Below are positions 1-7,477 of a stretch of 64,000 bases of DNA, piece by piece. The DNA lies in assembly GCF_001758465.1 (NCBI RefSeq), contig NZ_MJIC01000010.1:496001-560000 (forward strand). The letters run 5' to 3'. The stretch comes from Marisediminitalea lipolytica (GTDB taxonomy: Bacteria; Pseudomonadota; Gammaproteobacteria; Enterobacterales; Alteromonadaceae). A program made the translations under genes and the position numbers. The notes below the pieces were generated by a model. The model made no database searches, was not told where the DNA came from, and was given only the letters and a program-made list of their open reading frames with translations. The first letter of the stretch is position 1, and the number at the start of each line of letters is the position of its first letter.

Positions 1-165
1 CTTACCTATTTGTTAGCCGAGAATAAATCCCACGAACACCTGGCACGGGTGCTGGATAAAAAGCGCAGTAATGTGACACGCATCTTAAATACCAGTCAGT
101 ATCATTTAATTGCTGATTATCTTGATTATTTTGCGCTGCAGGTAAAAAAGGAATTTACCCTATGA
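1..165 (+). CDS. SatD-like protein, C-terminal end (partial)
   Basis: The reading frame is open from the first base and ends at TGA 163-165. The visible 54 residues include a helix-turn-helix-like stretch (LARVLDKKRSNVTRIL), which reads as a small DNA-binding C-terminal segment. The stop overlaps the start of the following DUF3307 gene by four bases (ATGA), so the two are translationally coupled. SatD-family proteins are commonly encoded next to DUF3307 proteins, and that pairing is the main reason for the name. The body of the protein lies outside the window, so the family call is an inference. Confidence 0.5.
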   Translation, partial: LTYLLAENKSHEHLARVLDKKRSNVTRILNTSQYHLIADYLDYFALQVKKEFTL

Positions 166-935
166 CAACGATGACGCTGCTGATTTTATTGCTTGCCGGC
201 CACATACTGGCCGATTTTTACTTGCAGCCATCCCACTGGATAACACAGCGCACTCAACGGCATTTTTCGGCTCCTTGTTTGTACTGGCATGGCGCGGTTC
301 ATGGTGTTATTGCGGCGCTGGTGTTGCTGTTAGTAACCGATATTCCGGTGATAAAAGCGGTAGCTTACGCCTTACTGCTGGCTGGCTCTCATATTGTTAT
401 CGATGGCGTTAAGTCTTACGCCAGACCCACCATGTTCTGTTTTGTGCTGGATCAGCTGGCCCATTTGCTGGTGATAGGCTTTATCGTATTACTGGTGGCA
501 AATCCCGAGCCAGCGTTTGCCATTTATTGGATTAAACAAGAGGTGAGTTATAAAACCCTGGCAATTATCACCGGCTATTTAATGGTGTTGAGGCCGGTGT
601 CGATAATCATTAAGCAACTGCTGGCACCCTGGAGTAGCGCCATTGAGGCAGATAAAACCGATGCCAACAGCGAAACCTCGCTGCAGGCGGCAGGTAAGAG
701 CATTGGCTATCTGGAACGAATGCTGATCCTGACTTTTATTTTGCTTAATCAGTTTTCTGCCATCGGCTTTTTGTTAGCGGCTAAATCGGTGTTCCGATTT
801 GGCGATCTGCGATTAAGCGAAGATAAAAAACTCACCGAATATGTGATGCTGGGTACTTTAACCAGTTTTGCTCTTACCATTGCCATTGGTTTACTGGTTA
901 GCAGTGTGGCAACCCAGTTACCAATGGGGAAATAA
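162..935 (+). CDS. DUF3307 family membrane protein
   Basis: A 257-residue polytopic inner-membrane protein. The N-terminal region has the family pattern: a hydrophobic helix with HxLADFYLQP near residues 14-23, a WHGAVHG histidine-bearing segment near 42-48, and SHIVIDGVKSY near 76-86. Several further hydrophobic segments follow (about 92-112, 185-205, 230-250). The histidines and acidic residues inside membrane segments are conserved in DUF3307, whose biochemical role is unknown. The ATG overlaps the stop of the SatD-like gene, so both are probably one operon. It is followed after one base by a convergent GST gene. No terminator is visible in the short gap. Confidence 0.8.
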   Translation: MTTMTLLILLLAGHILADFYLQPSHWITQRTQRHFSAPCLYWHGAVHGVIAALVLLLVTDIPVIKAVAYALLLAGSHIVIDGVKSYARPTMFCFVLDQLAHLLVIGFIVLLVANPEPAFAIYWIKQEVSYKTLAIITGYLMVLRPVSIIIKQLLAPWSSAIEADKTDANSETSLQAAGKSIGYLERMLILTFILLNQFSAIGFLLAAKSVFRFGDLRLSEDKKLTEYVMLGTLTSFALTIAIGLLVSSVATQLPMGK

Positions 936-936
936 G

Positions 937-1647
937 TTACTGTATCGCGGCAAAGTAGCGCTGATGGATATGCTGGCAATAACGCGTGAGGTTATCGTAC
1001 TGGCGGGCCAGTTGGGTAAACTCATTGTCCAGCCTGACGTTAATGGCTTCCGCTAAAAAGGCATACACTGTTGCGTCCAGCGAGCAGGGGGCATCGCCAA
1101 AGCAAAAGGGCTTGTCGCCAATCATAACCGACAGAGCATCAAGCGTGTCTTTAGCGATAGCCAGCACCTCATCCTTGCTGTGTCGCCCGGTTCCCTGGTT
1201 AAACACCTGACGGGAAACGCCGCGGCGAGCGACAAAGGGTACAATAGCGCTTAAGGGAAAAGGCAGGCGCGCAAACAAGGCGGCTTTGACCGCTGGCCAG
1301 CTGGCCTTATCTATCCAGCGAAAATACACCAGACACCAGTAAAAATTTTCATCCAGGGATTTGCCGGTAAGATAGGCAATAGCTTGCTGCTCAGGTGTCA
1401 GATGATTATCAAAATCGCTGGTGTAGCGGGTTTTCAGGTAGCTGATAATGAAGGTTGAATCGCATACAATAGTGCCATTGTCGTTAAGGTAAGGCAGCTT
1501 TTTCTTAGGCGCTTTAAATACCTGATTAACGTTACCGTGATAGTGGTATTCCACGTTAGCCATACGCATAAAGGTGGCAACTTTTAAGACAAAGGGGCTG
1601 GGATCGTACATACCCAGACCCTGGCCAAATCCGTATAAAGTGATCAT
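937..1647 (-). CDS. Glutathione S-transferase family protein
   Basis: A 236-residue cytosolic protein with a thioredoxin-like N-terminal domain (about 1-80) and an all-helical C-terminal domain (about 95-230). The N-terminal half shows the cis-Pro/Ser pattern of GST folds (KKLPYLNDNG, then CDSTFIISYL, equivalent to the E/D-S glutathione-contact motif). The first domain resembles the GST_N_4 / metaxin-like group, which often lacks classic conjugating activity. The C-terminal FCFGDAPCSLDATVYAFLA is the conserved N-capping/hydrophobic-staple region of GSTs. It is convergent with the DUF3307 gene. Substrate unknown. Confidence 0.8.
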   Translation of the reverse strand: MITLYGFGQGLGMYDPSPFVLKVATFMRMANVEYHYHGNVNQVFKAPKKKLPYLNDNGTIVCDSTFIISYLKTRYTSDFDNHLTPEQQAIAYLTGKSLDENFYWCLVYFRWIDKASWPAVKAALFARLPFPLSAIVPFVARRGVSRQVFNQGTGRHSKDEVLAIAKDTLDALSVMIGDKPFCFGDAPCSLDATVYAFLAEAINVRLDNEFTQLARQYDNLTRYCQHIHQRYFAAIQ

Positions 1648-1711
1648 GTGTGTTTTCCCTCTCGTGGCTTAACCGGCAACACGAGTTAACCACACAACAT
1701 TGCAAAAGTAA

Positions 1712-1975
1712 CTAACGCTGTTTGTATTGGGTAGGACAATAGCCCCGGGATATATCGGGCGAACGTAATTTTAAATGCTTGGTAGTACGACCCTGAGTGC
1801 GCTTGCGCCACAGCCTGAAACTGGATGGCTTTAATTCGCGACGCATTAACCTGATCACACCATCCTGGCTAAGGCCATATTCGCGCTCAATCGCTTCAAA
1901 TGGGGTGCGGTCTTCCCAGGCCATTTCGATAATGCGGGACACGGTTGCAGGAGGAAGAACAATTGTAGATGCCAT
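1712..1975 (-). CDS. DUF2805 / TIGR03643 family small protein
   Basis: An 87-residue basic protein. It has the family pattern of a helix (VSRIIEMAWEDRTPFEAIE), an HTH-like segment (YGLSQDGVIRLMRREL) and a C-terminal arginine-rich tail (SFRLWRKRTQGR). This is TIGR03643/DUF2805, found widely in marine bacteria, function unknown; the predicted helix-turn-helix suggests nucleic-acid binding, which is inference. It lies 64 nt upstream of the GST gene on the same strand and may be cotranscribed with it. Small size and charge composition match the family, so this is a real gene rather than a shadow. Confidence 0.75.
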   Translation of the reverse strand: MASTIVLPPATVSRIIEMAWEDRTPFEAIEREYGLSQDGVIRLMRRELKPSSFRLWRKRTQGRTTKHLKLRSPDISRGYCPTQYKQR

Positions 1976-2032
1976 ATTTCTTTACACTGTGAGAATTTGG
2001 GGTATCTACGTTATAAAGCGGGAAAAAGATGA

Positions 2033-2055
2033 AAGAGCCGAGCAACTCGGCTCTT
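2033..2055 (-). terminator. Intrinsic terminator after the PEP-CTERM lectin gene
   Basis: Perfect 10-bp stem AAGAGCCGAG / CTCGGCTCTT with a 3-nt loop. Read on the minus strand it is followed by a T-rich tract (TCATCTTTTTC). It ends the transcript of the gene at 2074-2904. Confidence 0.75.
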
Positions 2056-2073
2056 AGCAAGGATTAGCTTACA

Positions 2074-2904
2074 TTAACCTTTGCGTCGTGCTCTGGCTGC
2101 TAAGCCAAAAGCAGAAAGACCCAGCAGTGCCAGTGTACCTGGTGCAGAAACTTCATTAATCCCGTTACCCGCAAAATCTTCATCAAATTCAGTACTGAAA
2201 GCAAAGCTGGTAATGTCGTGTTTGTTACCTGCGCCACCGGTACCTGAAGTAAAACCTGCGTACACATCGTTGCTGCCAAAGATAGAGGTTAAATCGATAG
2301 TATATTCGAGACTAGCCAGAGTAGGTTTAACCACATTTTGGCTGTAGCGTACGCTAAGCTGATCGGTAATACCGTCATAGTCAACCCAGGCAAACCAGTC
2401 ATCGCCGTCGTTAAAACGGGTAGCTTCGGTAACTAAAGCCAAAGAATCCATGTTGCCATTGACGTTGATGCCGACGTGGTTACCAGAATTGTCATCGTAG
2501 CCGCCGTTATTCCAGGTATCAAACTCAATGCCAACTGATTGCGCCAGGTTTTGGTAACCAATACCACCGCCACCACCGCCAGCCTGATTAGATACGGTTT
2601 GCAGCGTAAACACGATGCCGTCTGCGCCTATGCCATCTACATCCGAAATGCCAACACCATCAAAAATGTTGAAGGAGAAAAACGAGCTGAATGAAACATC
2701 ACTACCAAGCGTTTGAGCATCGGTAGAAAAAAAGCTACCAGCCTGAGACGTAGTTTCGGTTAAACGAATAACGTTACCAACTTGTTGAGCATGACCATTA
2801 AGCTGTAAACCAGCAGTACTGGAAAAATCAGTGTAAGAAATAACTGAAGCAGAGCTTGAGAATGAAACAACTAAAGCCAGTGCGGTAAGTGAACGTTTAA
2901 ACAT
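2074..2904 (-). CDS. PEP-CTERM sorting domain protein with L-type lectin-like domain
   Basis: A 276-residue secreted protein. Residues 1-19 are a signal peptide (MFKRSLTALALVVSFSSSAS). The body resembles legume/L-type lectin-like beta-sandwich domains: a DGIVFTLQ strand, a glycine stretch, then SVGIEFDTWNN and DNSGNHVGINVNG, the usual metal-site region with its D/N residues. The C-terminus is a PEP-CTERM-type sorting signal: a short V-S-A-P-G motif, a hydrophobic helix (TLALLGLSAFGLAARA) and a basic RRKG end. Such proteins are processed by an exosortase, not encoded in this window. Monocistronic, with its own terminator. Ligand unknown; a role in the cell surface or biofilm matrix is inferred from the sorting signal. 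Confidence 0.8.
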   Translation of the reverse strand: MFKRSLTALALVVSFSSSASVISYTDFSSTAGLQLNGHAQQVGNVIRLTETTSQAGSFFSTDAQTLGSDVSFSSFFSFNIFDGVGISDVDGIGADGIVFTLQTVSNQAGGGGGGIGYQNLAQSVGIEFDTWNNGGYDDNSGNHVGINVNGNMDSLALVTEATRFNDGDDWFAWVDYDGITDQLSVRYSQNVVKPTLASLEYTIDLTSIFGSNDVYAGFTSGTGGAGNKHDITSFAFSTEFDEDFAGNGINEVSAPGTLALLGLSAFGLAARARRKG

Positions 2905-3090
2905 TATTAATTCCTTATTTACGACTACAACGAAATCACGATAATGCTTAGCATAATACTATGCCATTTTTTATTTGTTGTTATTAAACAATTACTTGAA
3001 TGTTTTTGTGTGAATTATTTTTACGCTGCGTGTAAATAATTCTGACACCTTGTGCTGTATAAAAAGTTGTGGGAATTACGCTGTAAAAGG

Positions 3091-4332
3091 TTATTTATTG
3101 ACAATAAACTGACTTAGTCCTTGTTGTGTTGAGCCTGCCAGAGACTGTGCATGTTCTGCCTGTTGCACACCTGTGGCCATAGAAAGCTGGATAGCTTCGC
3201 TTAACTGGGTAATTTGCCCGGCGATGTTGGTGGCTTGTGCCTGCTGAGATTCAAGGTTATTAACCGAGTGCATGATTAACTGAAAAGCTTCCATGTTTTG
3301 TTTAAAATCATCCATCATTTGCTCAAAAGTAGACGATGTATCGCCGATGCTTTGTTGCATCTGACCCGACACATCAATAAGACGGGATGATTCTTGTTGC
3401 GTTTCGCCAACCAGACTTTCCATTTCATTAAGAAACCGACTGATTTGTTGGGTGGCATCGGCAACCTTGGCCGATAAGCTACGTACCTCATCGGCGACCA
3501 CCGCAAAGCCGCGACCGGCCTCGCCAGCGCGGGCCGCTTCTATAGCTGCATTCAGCGCCAGAAGATTGGTTTGATCGGCAAAGCCTTCCACCATTTTTAA
3601 GATATTACGCACATTGTCGGCATTGTTTTGTAACCCCTGAACGGTAGCCGAAAACTGGCTGAGCAACTGCGTTATCCGTTCAATCTGTTGCTGTGAAGTT
3701 AGCAGGGTTTTATTGGCGTTTTCTGCATTGGTACGATTTTGATCGTTGGTGGTGGCCACTTGCTCAGAGGCAGAGACAATGTCGTGAATGCTATGGCTGA
3801 CCTGCTGAGAAGACTGACTGATATTGTCACTCAGCTGTTTTTGCGAAGCGGCCTGTTCATCGACATTTTTAACCAGTACGCACACTGCCTGATTAGCTTC
3901 ACTGGACTGCTCTGCATCACGGTAAACACGCTCTATCAGCTCACTCAGGTTGTGCGCAAACTTATTATAGGCCGCCGATAACTCACTGAATTCGTCACAG
4001 GTAAACGCGGGCAGGCGGGTGGAGAGATCGCCCTGGGTATGATTGATATTATTGAGGGTGCCCAGCAGCGCTTTAACCGGTTTTACAATTAGGTGATGCA
4101 TGTAGAAAATGGTAAAAGCAAAACTCAGGGTACTTAATACAAATAACAACAGTAACATTGGCTGGTAGCTTTGATGCTGTTCCGGCGGACTGGAAATGAG
4201 CGCATAAAAAAGATAGAAATTAGCCAACTGGAACAAGAACAGAAAGCTGATGTTCCCAATTATTTTTCGGGTAAGTGTGTAAAAGAAGGTTTTTTCGATT
4301 ACGTCGTAGGTGCGCCAAAACCAGTTTGTCAT
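3091..4332 (-). CDS. Methyl-accepting chemotaxis protein
   Basis: A 413-residue chemoreceptor. Two transmembrane helices (about 26-48 and 62-82) are separated by only a dozen periplasmic residues, so there is no classical ligand-binding domain. A HAMP domain follows (about 82-135, starting [12 protein letters not shown]), then a long coiled-coil signalling domain with the hairpin tip [18 protein letters not shown] around residues 265-282, where CheA/CheW bind. The missing sensor domain suggests that it senses membrane or cytoplasmic state, or works in mixed arrays; that is inference. Monocistronic, flanked by intergenic regions of nearly 200 bp. No methylation-system genes lie nearby. Confidence 0.9.
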   Translation of the reverse strand: MTNWFWRTYDVIEKTFFYTLTRKIIGNISFLFLFQLANFYLFYALISSPPEQHQSYQPMLLLLFVLSTLSFAFTIFYMHHLIVKPVKALLGTLNNINHTQGDLSTRLPAFTCDEFSELSAAYNKFAHNLSELIERVYRDAEQSSEANQAVCVLVKNVDEQAASQKQLSDNISQSSQQVSHSIHDIVSASEQVATTNDQNRTNAENANKTLLTSQQQIERITQLLSQFSATVQGLQNNADNVRNILKMVEGFADQTNLLALNAAIEAARAGEAGRGFAVVADEVRSLSAKVADATQQISRFLNEMESLVGETQQESSRLIDVSGQMQQSIGDTSSTFEQMMDDFKQNMEAFQLIMHSVNNLESQQAQATNIAGQITQLSEAIQLSMATGVQQAEHAQSLAGSTQQGLSQFIVNK

Positions 4333-4515
4333 AGTTACAACCCGTGTTTTTCAAAGCTTTTATAATAGTTGGTAGCTATAACTTTAGTATAGGTAACCGC
4401 GTACGCCTATGGTGAATGCATATAAAAGTAAAAACAGGGGAATGATGGTGTTGCGAGAAAACCTGGCAGGTACTGCCACGCAGTACTGAGTAGCAGTGCC
4501 GAATCATTTTAAATA

Positions 4516-4746
4516 TTAGTGTAAACGGGTGTTCAGCTCATCAATAACTTCTGCCCATTCAGCATCTTCCGCCAGCGCCTGGCGTAAAAAGCTGGCCTGA
4601 GCTTTGCTCCAGAACGGTGCTTCGGCCAAAGGCTGTGATGACTTGAGTCCACGGTGTTCACTGATAAACTGTTCAATGGCCTGCTCATCGGCAGATAAAC
4701 CTAGTTGCACAAAAAGCTCACTTAAACCGGGTTGTTGGGTAAACAT
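4516..4746 (-). CDS. DUF2789 family protein
   Basis: A 76-residue acidic protein matching the DUF2789 pattern: LSELFVQLGLSADEQAIEQF in the first third, then PFWSKAQASFLRQALAEDAEWAEVIDEL near the C-terminus. The family is common in gammaproteobacteria and has no known function. A strong ribosome-binding site (AGGAGG, seven bases before the ATG) precedes the start. Downstream, the sequence contains a compact hairpin (GTACTGC-CAC-GCAGTAC at 4470-4486) that may act as its terminator, although it lacks a clean T-run. Confidence 0.8.
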   Translation of the reverse strand: MFTQQPGLSELFVQLGLSADEQAIEQFISEHRGLKSSQPLAEAPFWSKAQASFLRQALAEDAEWAEVIDELNTRLH

Positions 4747-4945
4747 AATGTCCTCCTGGAATTAGTTATGTTGCATTATTAGTTACGAAGAACAGCGCTA
4801 ACCAGACCATATAAATGATAAAACTTGCGACTGATGGTAGTGATATTGCGTTGGTTGAAAGTACCTAAATACCAATCAGCACTCTGATATTACGGCAGTT
4901 AGTGGTAATGTACGTGCAGCATTAGATTTAACGTTTGAGGTAAAA

Positions 4946-5626
4946 ATGAATTCGCGGTTATTGTTGATTGTAGTAGCAGTAGTACTGATTGCAGTTGGGG
5001 CAGGGTGGATGTTGTCGCAACAAGATGCAGAAGCACCAGTAAACAAAGCGCCAGCCAGCACAACATCATCACCAGCTAAAGCGACCACTCAGAGCACCAG
5101 TGTTAAGGATATGCGTTTGGGCAACCCGATGGCGCAGGTTCAGGTTATAGAGTATGCCTCATTCACTTGCCCCCATTGCGCCTCTTTTCATAACAACGCT
5201 TTTGAACAACTTAAAGAAAACTATATCGATACCGGTAAAATTAGTTTTGTGTTTCGTGAAGTGTATTTTGACCAGTTTGGTTTAGTGGCGTCCATGCTGG
5301 GCCGCTGTTCGGGTAAAACCGAAGATTACTTTAACTACATCGATACACTGTTTTCCACCCAGCAGCAGTGGATGGCCAGCCGTGATGGCAATACCATACT
5401 TAACGAGCTGGTTACTATGGGCAAAGCCACAGGATTGACTGATCAACAGGTAGAAGCGTGTTTGGGCGATAAAGAAAAATCCGGCCAGCTGATTGGCTGG
5501 TATCAACAAAATGCCAAATCTGATGGCATTCGTTCAACCCCAAGCTTTATGGTAAACGGCAAGCTTTTGTCGAATATGAGTTTTGAAGAGTTTGCAAAAG
5601 TGCTGGATAAAGAACTGGGGCTTTAA
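4946..5626 (+). CDS. DsbA family thiol:disulfide oxidoreductase
   Basis: A 226-residue exported thioredoxin-fold protein. Residues 4-23 form an uncleaved or signal-anchor helix (LLLIVVAVVLIAVGAGWML), followed by a low-complexity Ala/Thr/Ser linker to about residue 50. The active site is CPHC (FTCPHCASFHNN, about residue 77), and the cis-proline loop is RSTPSFMVNG near 195-204. This arrangement fits the DsbA/BdbD-like (thioredoxin_4) group acting on periplasmic protein thiols. Whether it oxidises or isomerises cannot be told from sequence. Monocistronic, with a strong terminator 40 nt downstream. Confidence 0.85.
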   Translation: MNSRLLLIVVAVVLIAVGAGWMLSQQDAEAPVNKAPASTTSSPAKATTQSTSVKDMRLGNPMAQVQVIEYASFTCPHCASFHNNAFEQLKENYIDTGKISFVFREVYFDQFGLVASMLGRCSGKTEDYFNYIDTLFSTQQQWMASRDGNTILNELVTMGKATGLTDQQVEACLGDKEKSGQLIGWYQQNAKSDGIRSTPSFMVNGKLLSNMSFEEFAKVLDKELGL

Positions 5627-5662
5627 TTTATTAGGCACTATGAAATTGATGTTTTAACCTTG

Positions 5663-5691
5663 AAAAGCTTGCCTTGGTGCAAGCTTTTTTT
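5663..5691 (+). terminator. Intrinsic terminator of the DsbA-like gene
   Basis: Stem AAGCTTGC / GCAAGCTT with a 6-nt loop, directly followed by seven T residues. Its stem shares the GCAAGCTT word with the opposing tmRNA terminator about 170 bp away. Confidence 0.85.
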
Positions 5692-5830
5692 ATTGGGGGT
5701 AGGGGCCTGCCGTTTGGCTGGCGGGATTTTCGCAGGTCCCGAGACTTGCGTCCTGCGAACCATGCTCGAAAACGTTCCGGACGTTTTGGTGAACCCGGGA
5801 GCGTTTTCAGCACCCAATCAGACGCCACAA
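5692..5830. other. GC-rich structured spacer between two opposing terminators
   Basis: No credible gene. The segment holds nested inverted repeats: CGCAGG / CCTGCG with a 15-nt loop, AAAACGT-TCCGG-ACGTTTT, and a wider GAAAACG / CGTTTTC pair enclosing it. Short open frames exist on both strands, but they run through the terminators and into the tmRNA gene, so they are not taken as coding. It may be a mobile or duplicated tRNA-locus spacer, or an RNA element. Confidence 0.4.
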
Positions 5831-5833
5831 ATA

Positions 5834-5860
5834 AAAAAAGCCTGCCTTGCGGCAAGCTTT
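5834..5860 (-). terminator. Intrinsic terminator of tmRNA
   Basis: Minus-strand hairpin made of AAGCTTGCC and GGCAGGCTT with a short GCAA loop, followed by a run of seven T residues. It starts a few bases past the CCA end of the tmRNA gene. Confidence 0.8.
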
Positions 5861-5867
5861 ATTTATT

Positions 5868-6226
5868 TGGTGGAGCTGGCGGGATTTGAACCCGCGTCCA
5901 GAAAATGTCTACCTTTGGTACTACATGCTTAGTTTGTCTTTTATTTAACTACTTTAGACCCCGACAAACAGGGTTCCTGGTAGCTGTCCTGATACTGTTT
6001 CGCGGTTCAACCTCAGGAGAGTTTCCCTCGCTAGTTTGCTTTAATGACCTTCCAAAATCCTGGCTAGCAGACAGAGCTTAGGTGGAAGGGCCTATGCCGG
6101 TTATTAAGCGGCTAGTGCGTAGTTTTCGTCGTTTGCGACTATTTAAATGCGGCTTTTTTAAGAGGCCAACCGCTCCTCTGCATGCACCTCCAGCTTCCTA
6201 GATCCTGTCGAATCCTAATCAGCCCC
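5868..6226 (-). ncRNA. ssrA: Transfer-messenger RNA (tmRNA)
   Basis: A 359-nt gene. The 5' end reads GGGGCTGATTAGGATTCGAC and the 3' end forms the tRNA-Ala-like acceptor and T-arm (GGTTCAAATCCCGCCAGCTCC) with an encoded CCA at 5868. The tag reading frame occupies 6136 down to 6104 and encodes ANDENYALAA followed by TAA, with resume codon GCA. tmRNA with SmpB rescues stalled ribosomes and marks the unfinished protein for ClpXP/ClpAP-type proteolysis. smpB lies on the same strand 4.5 kb upstream. A small hairpin (AGAGAG-TTTAG-CTCTCT, about 6247-6263) lies just upstream of the mature 5' end. Confidence 0.97.
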
Positions 6227-6455
6227 GGAGATTGGTACTATTAAACGAGAGAGTTTAGCTCTCTGCTTACTGTCTAATATTGGGCGGATACTAACTTATT
6301 CAAGTGTCTTATACAAATATAAACACATTAAGTTGGATTGGTTGCTGTTTTGCTGAACAACTCAACGCGGGTTTTAGTCTGTCCGGGTGATCCACCTTGG
6401 CGTTTTACAATTATTTGCATACAGTATCTATAGTTATGATAAAGAAGTGGGCAGT

Positions 6456-7421
6456 ATGCAACCATTGGATGTCACGGTGTTAAGCCGTGTAAATGAATGG
6501 CTGGCAGCCGCAGAACCTTTTTGGTTTTGTACGGTGCTGGCAACCTGGGGATCGTCACCCCGTGAACCCGGCAGTTTATTTGCAGCCAGAAGCAGCGACG
6601 ACTGGGTCGGTTCCTTATCCGGTGGTTGTGTAGAAGATGACTTTTTGTCCCGCCTGGGGGGAAATGAGTTTACTCAGGCAGCACAAGTGGTGCGTTATGG
6701 TGAGGAAGGCCCCAACCAGTCTATCAGCCTGCCATGTGGCGGTATTCTGGATGTACTGGTGGAAAAAATCACGCCGGGAGAAACTCAGTCTGCCCATTTT
6801 GCGGCTTACTTAAATTGCTTGCTCGGAAAAGACGTTAAAGTACGTGAAGTGAATACCCAAACGGGTCAAAGCTTGCTTAGTGAGGTAACCGAGCATACGC
6901 CGGCTATTAGCTGGCAGCCAGCTGAGCACAAGGTAGCGCTACGGGTTGGTCCGGCGCGTAGGTTAATAATTGCCGGTTATTCGCCCGTGGCCGAATACTG
7001 CGCGCGTTATGCACAATCCCTGGGGTTTGAAGTGATTATCTGTGAGCACCGTGCTGCGGAGCAGGCGTTGTGTAATATTGAGGGCTGTCGCTATGTGCCG
7101 GATTTTGCTGCCGACTACATTTTAAAACCTCACCACGTTCACAGTCATACTGCTATTGTGGCCTTAACTCACGATCCGCGGGTTGACGATCTCACTATGA
7201 TGGAAGCGGTTAACACCGAAGCATTTTATATTGGTGTGATGGGCTCCAAACGTACATCCGCCAAACGGGCGGAGCGGTTGCAAAATATTGCTAAATTGTC
7301 CGGCGAGCAACTGGCGCATATTCATATGCCTATCGGGCTGGATATTGGCAGTAAAACCCCGGCCGAAATCGGTCTGGCGGTGATGGCGGATATCGTCAGA
7401 GCTTACCGACAGCCACAATAG
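6456..7421 (+). CDS. XdhC family protein (molybdenum cofactor insertion/maturation)
   Basis: A 321-residue protein with an N-terminal XdhC/CoxI domain (TWGSSPREPGS and SGGCVEDD, about residues 25-70) and a C-terminal Rossmann-like XdhC_C domain (from about 165, LIIAGYSPVAEYCARYAQSLG), ending with IGVMGSKRTSAKR and the SKTPAEIGLAVMADI motif. XdhC proteins bind and sulfurate the molybdenum cofactor and load it into xanthine-dehydrogenase-like enzymes. No xdhAB or other molybdoenzyme gene is nearby, so the client is elsewhere. The frame is open back to 6387, but ATG 6456 (M-Q-P-L-D) is preferred: it has AAGAAGTGG just upstream and starts at the conserved domain. Confidence 0.85.
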   Translation: MQPLDVTVLSRVNEWLAAAEPFWFCTVLATWGSSPREPGSLFAARSSDDWVGSLSGGCVEDDFLSRLGGNEFTQAAQVVRYGEEGPNQSISLPCGGILDVLVEKITPGETQSAHFAAYLNCLLGKDVKVREVNTQTGQSLLSEVTEHTPAISWQPAEHKVALRVGPARRLIIAGYSPVAEYCARYAQSLGFEVIICEHRAAEQALCNIEGCRYVPDFAADYILKPHHVHSHTAIVALTHDPRVDDLTMMEAVNTEAFYIGVMGSKRTSAKRAERLQNIAKLSGEQLAHIHMPIGLDIGSKTPAEIGLAVMADIVRAYRQPQ

Positions 7422-7431
7422 CGTAAGCATT

Positions 7432-7460
7432 AAAAAGGGCGGTAATAACCGCCCTGTAAA
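7432..7460 (-). terminator. Intrinsic terminator of the FecA-like receptor gene
   Basis: Perfect stem AGGGCGGT-AATA-ACCGCCCT (7436-7455). On the minus strand a run of T residues follows (CCTTTTTAATG). XdhC ends 14 nt away on the other strand, but that side lacks a T-run. Confidence 0.75.
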
Positions 7461-7477
7461 ATTGACCTTTTCAGCTA

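Noticed and set aside
4470..4486. Hairpin GTACTGC-CAC-GCAGTAC as a regulatory RNA
   Set aside because: It is short and lies where the DUF2789 transcript should end, so a weak terminator is the simpler reading; not listed as a separate feature.
5660..5932. Overlapping open frames on both strands between DsbA and tmRNA
   Set aside because: They run through two terminators and into the tmRNA acceptor arm, so translation would conflict with the RNA features.
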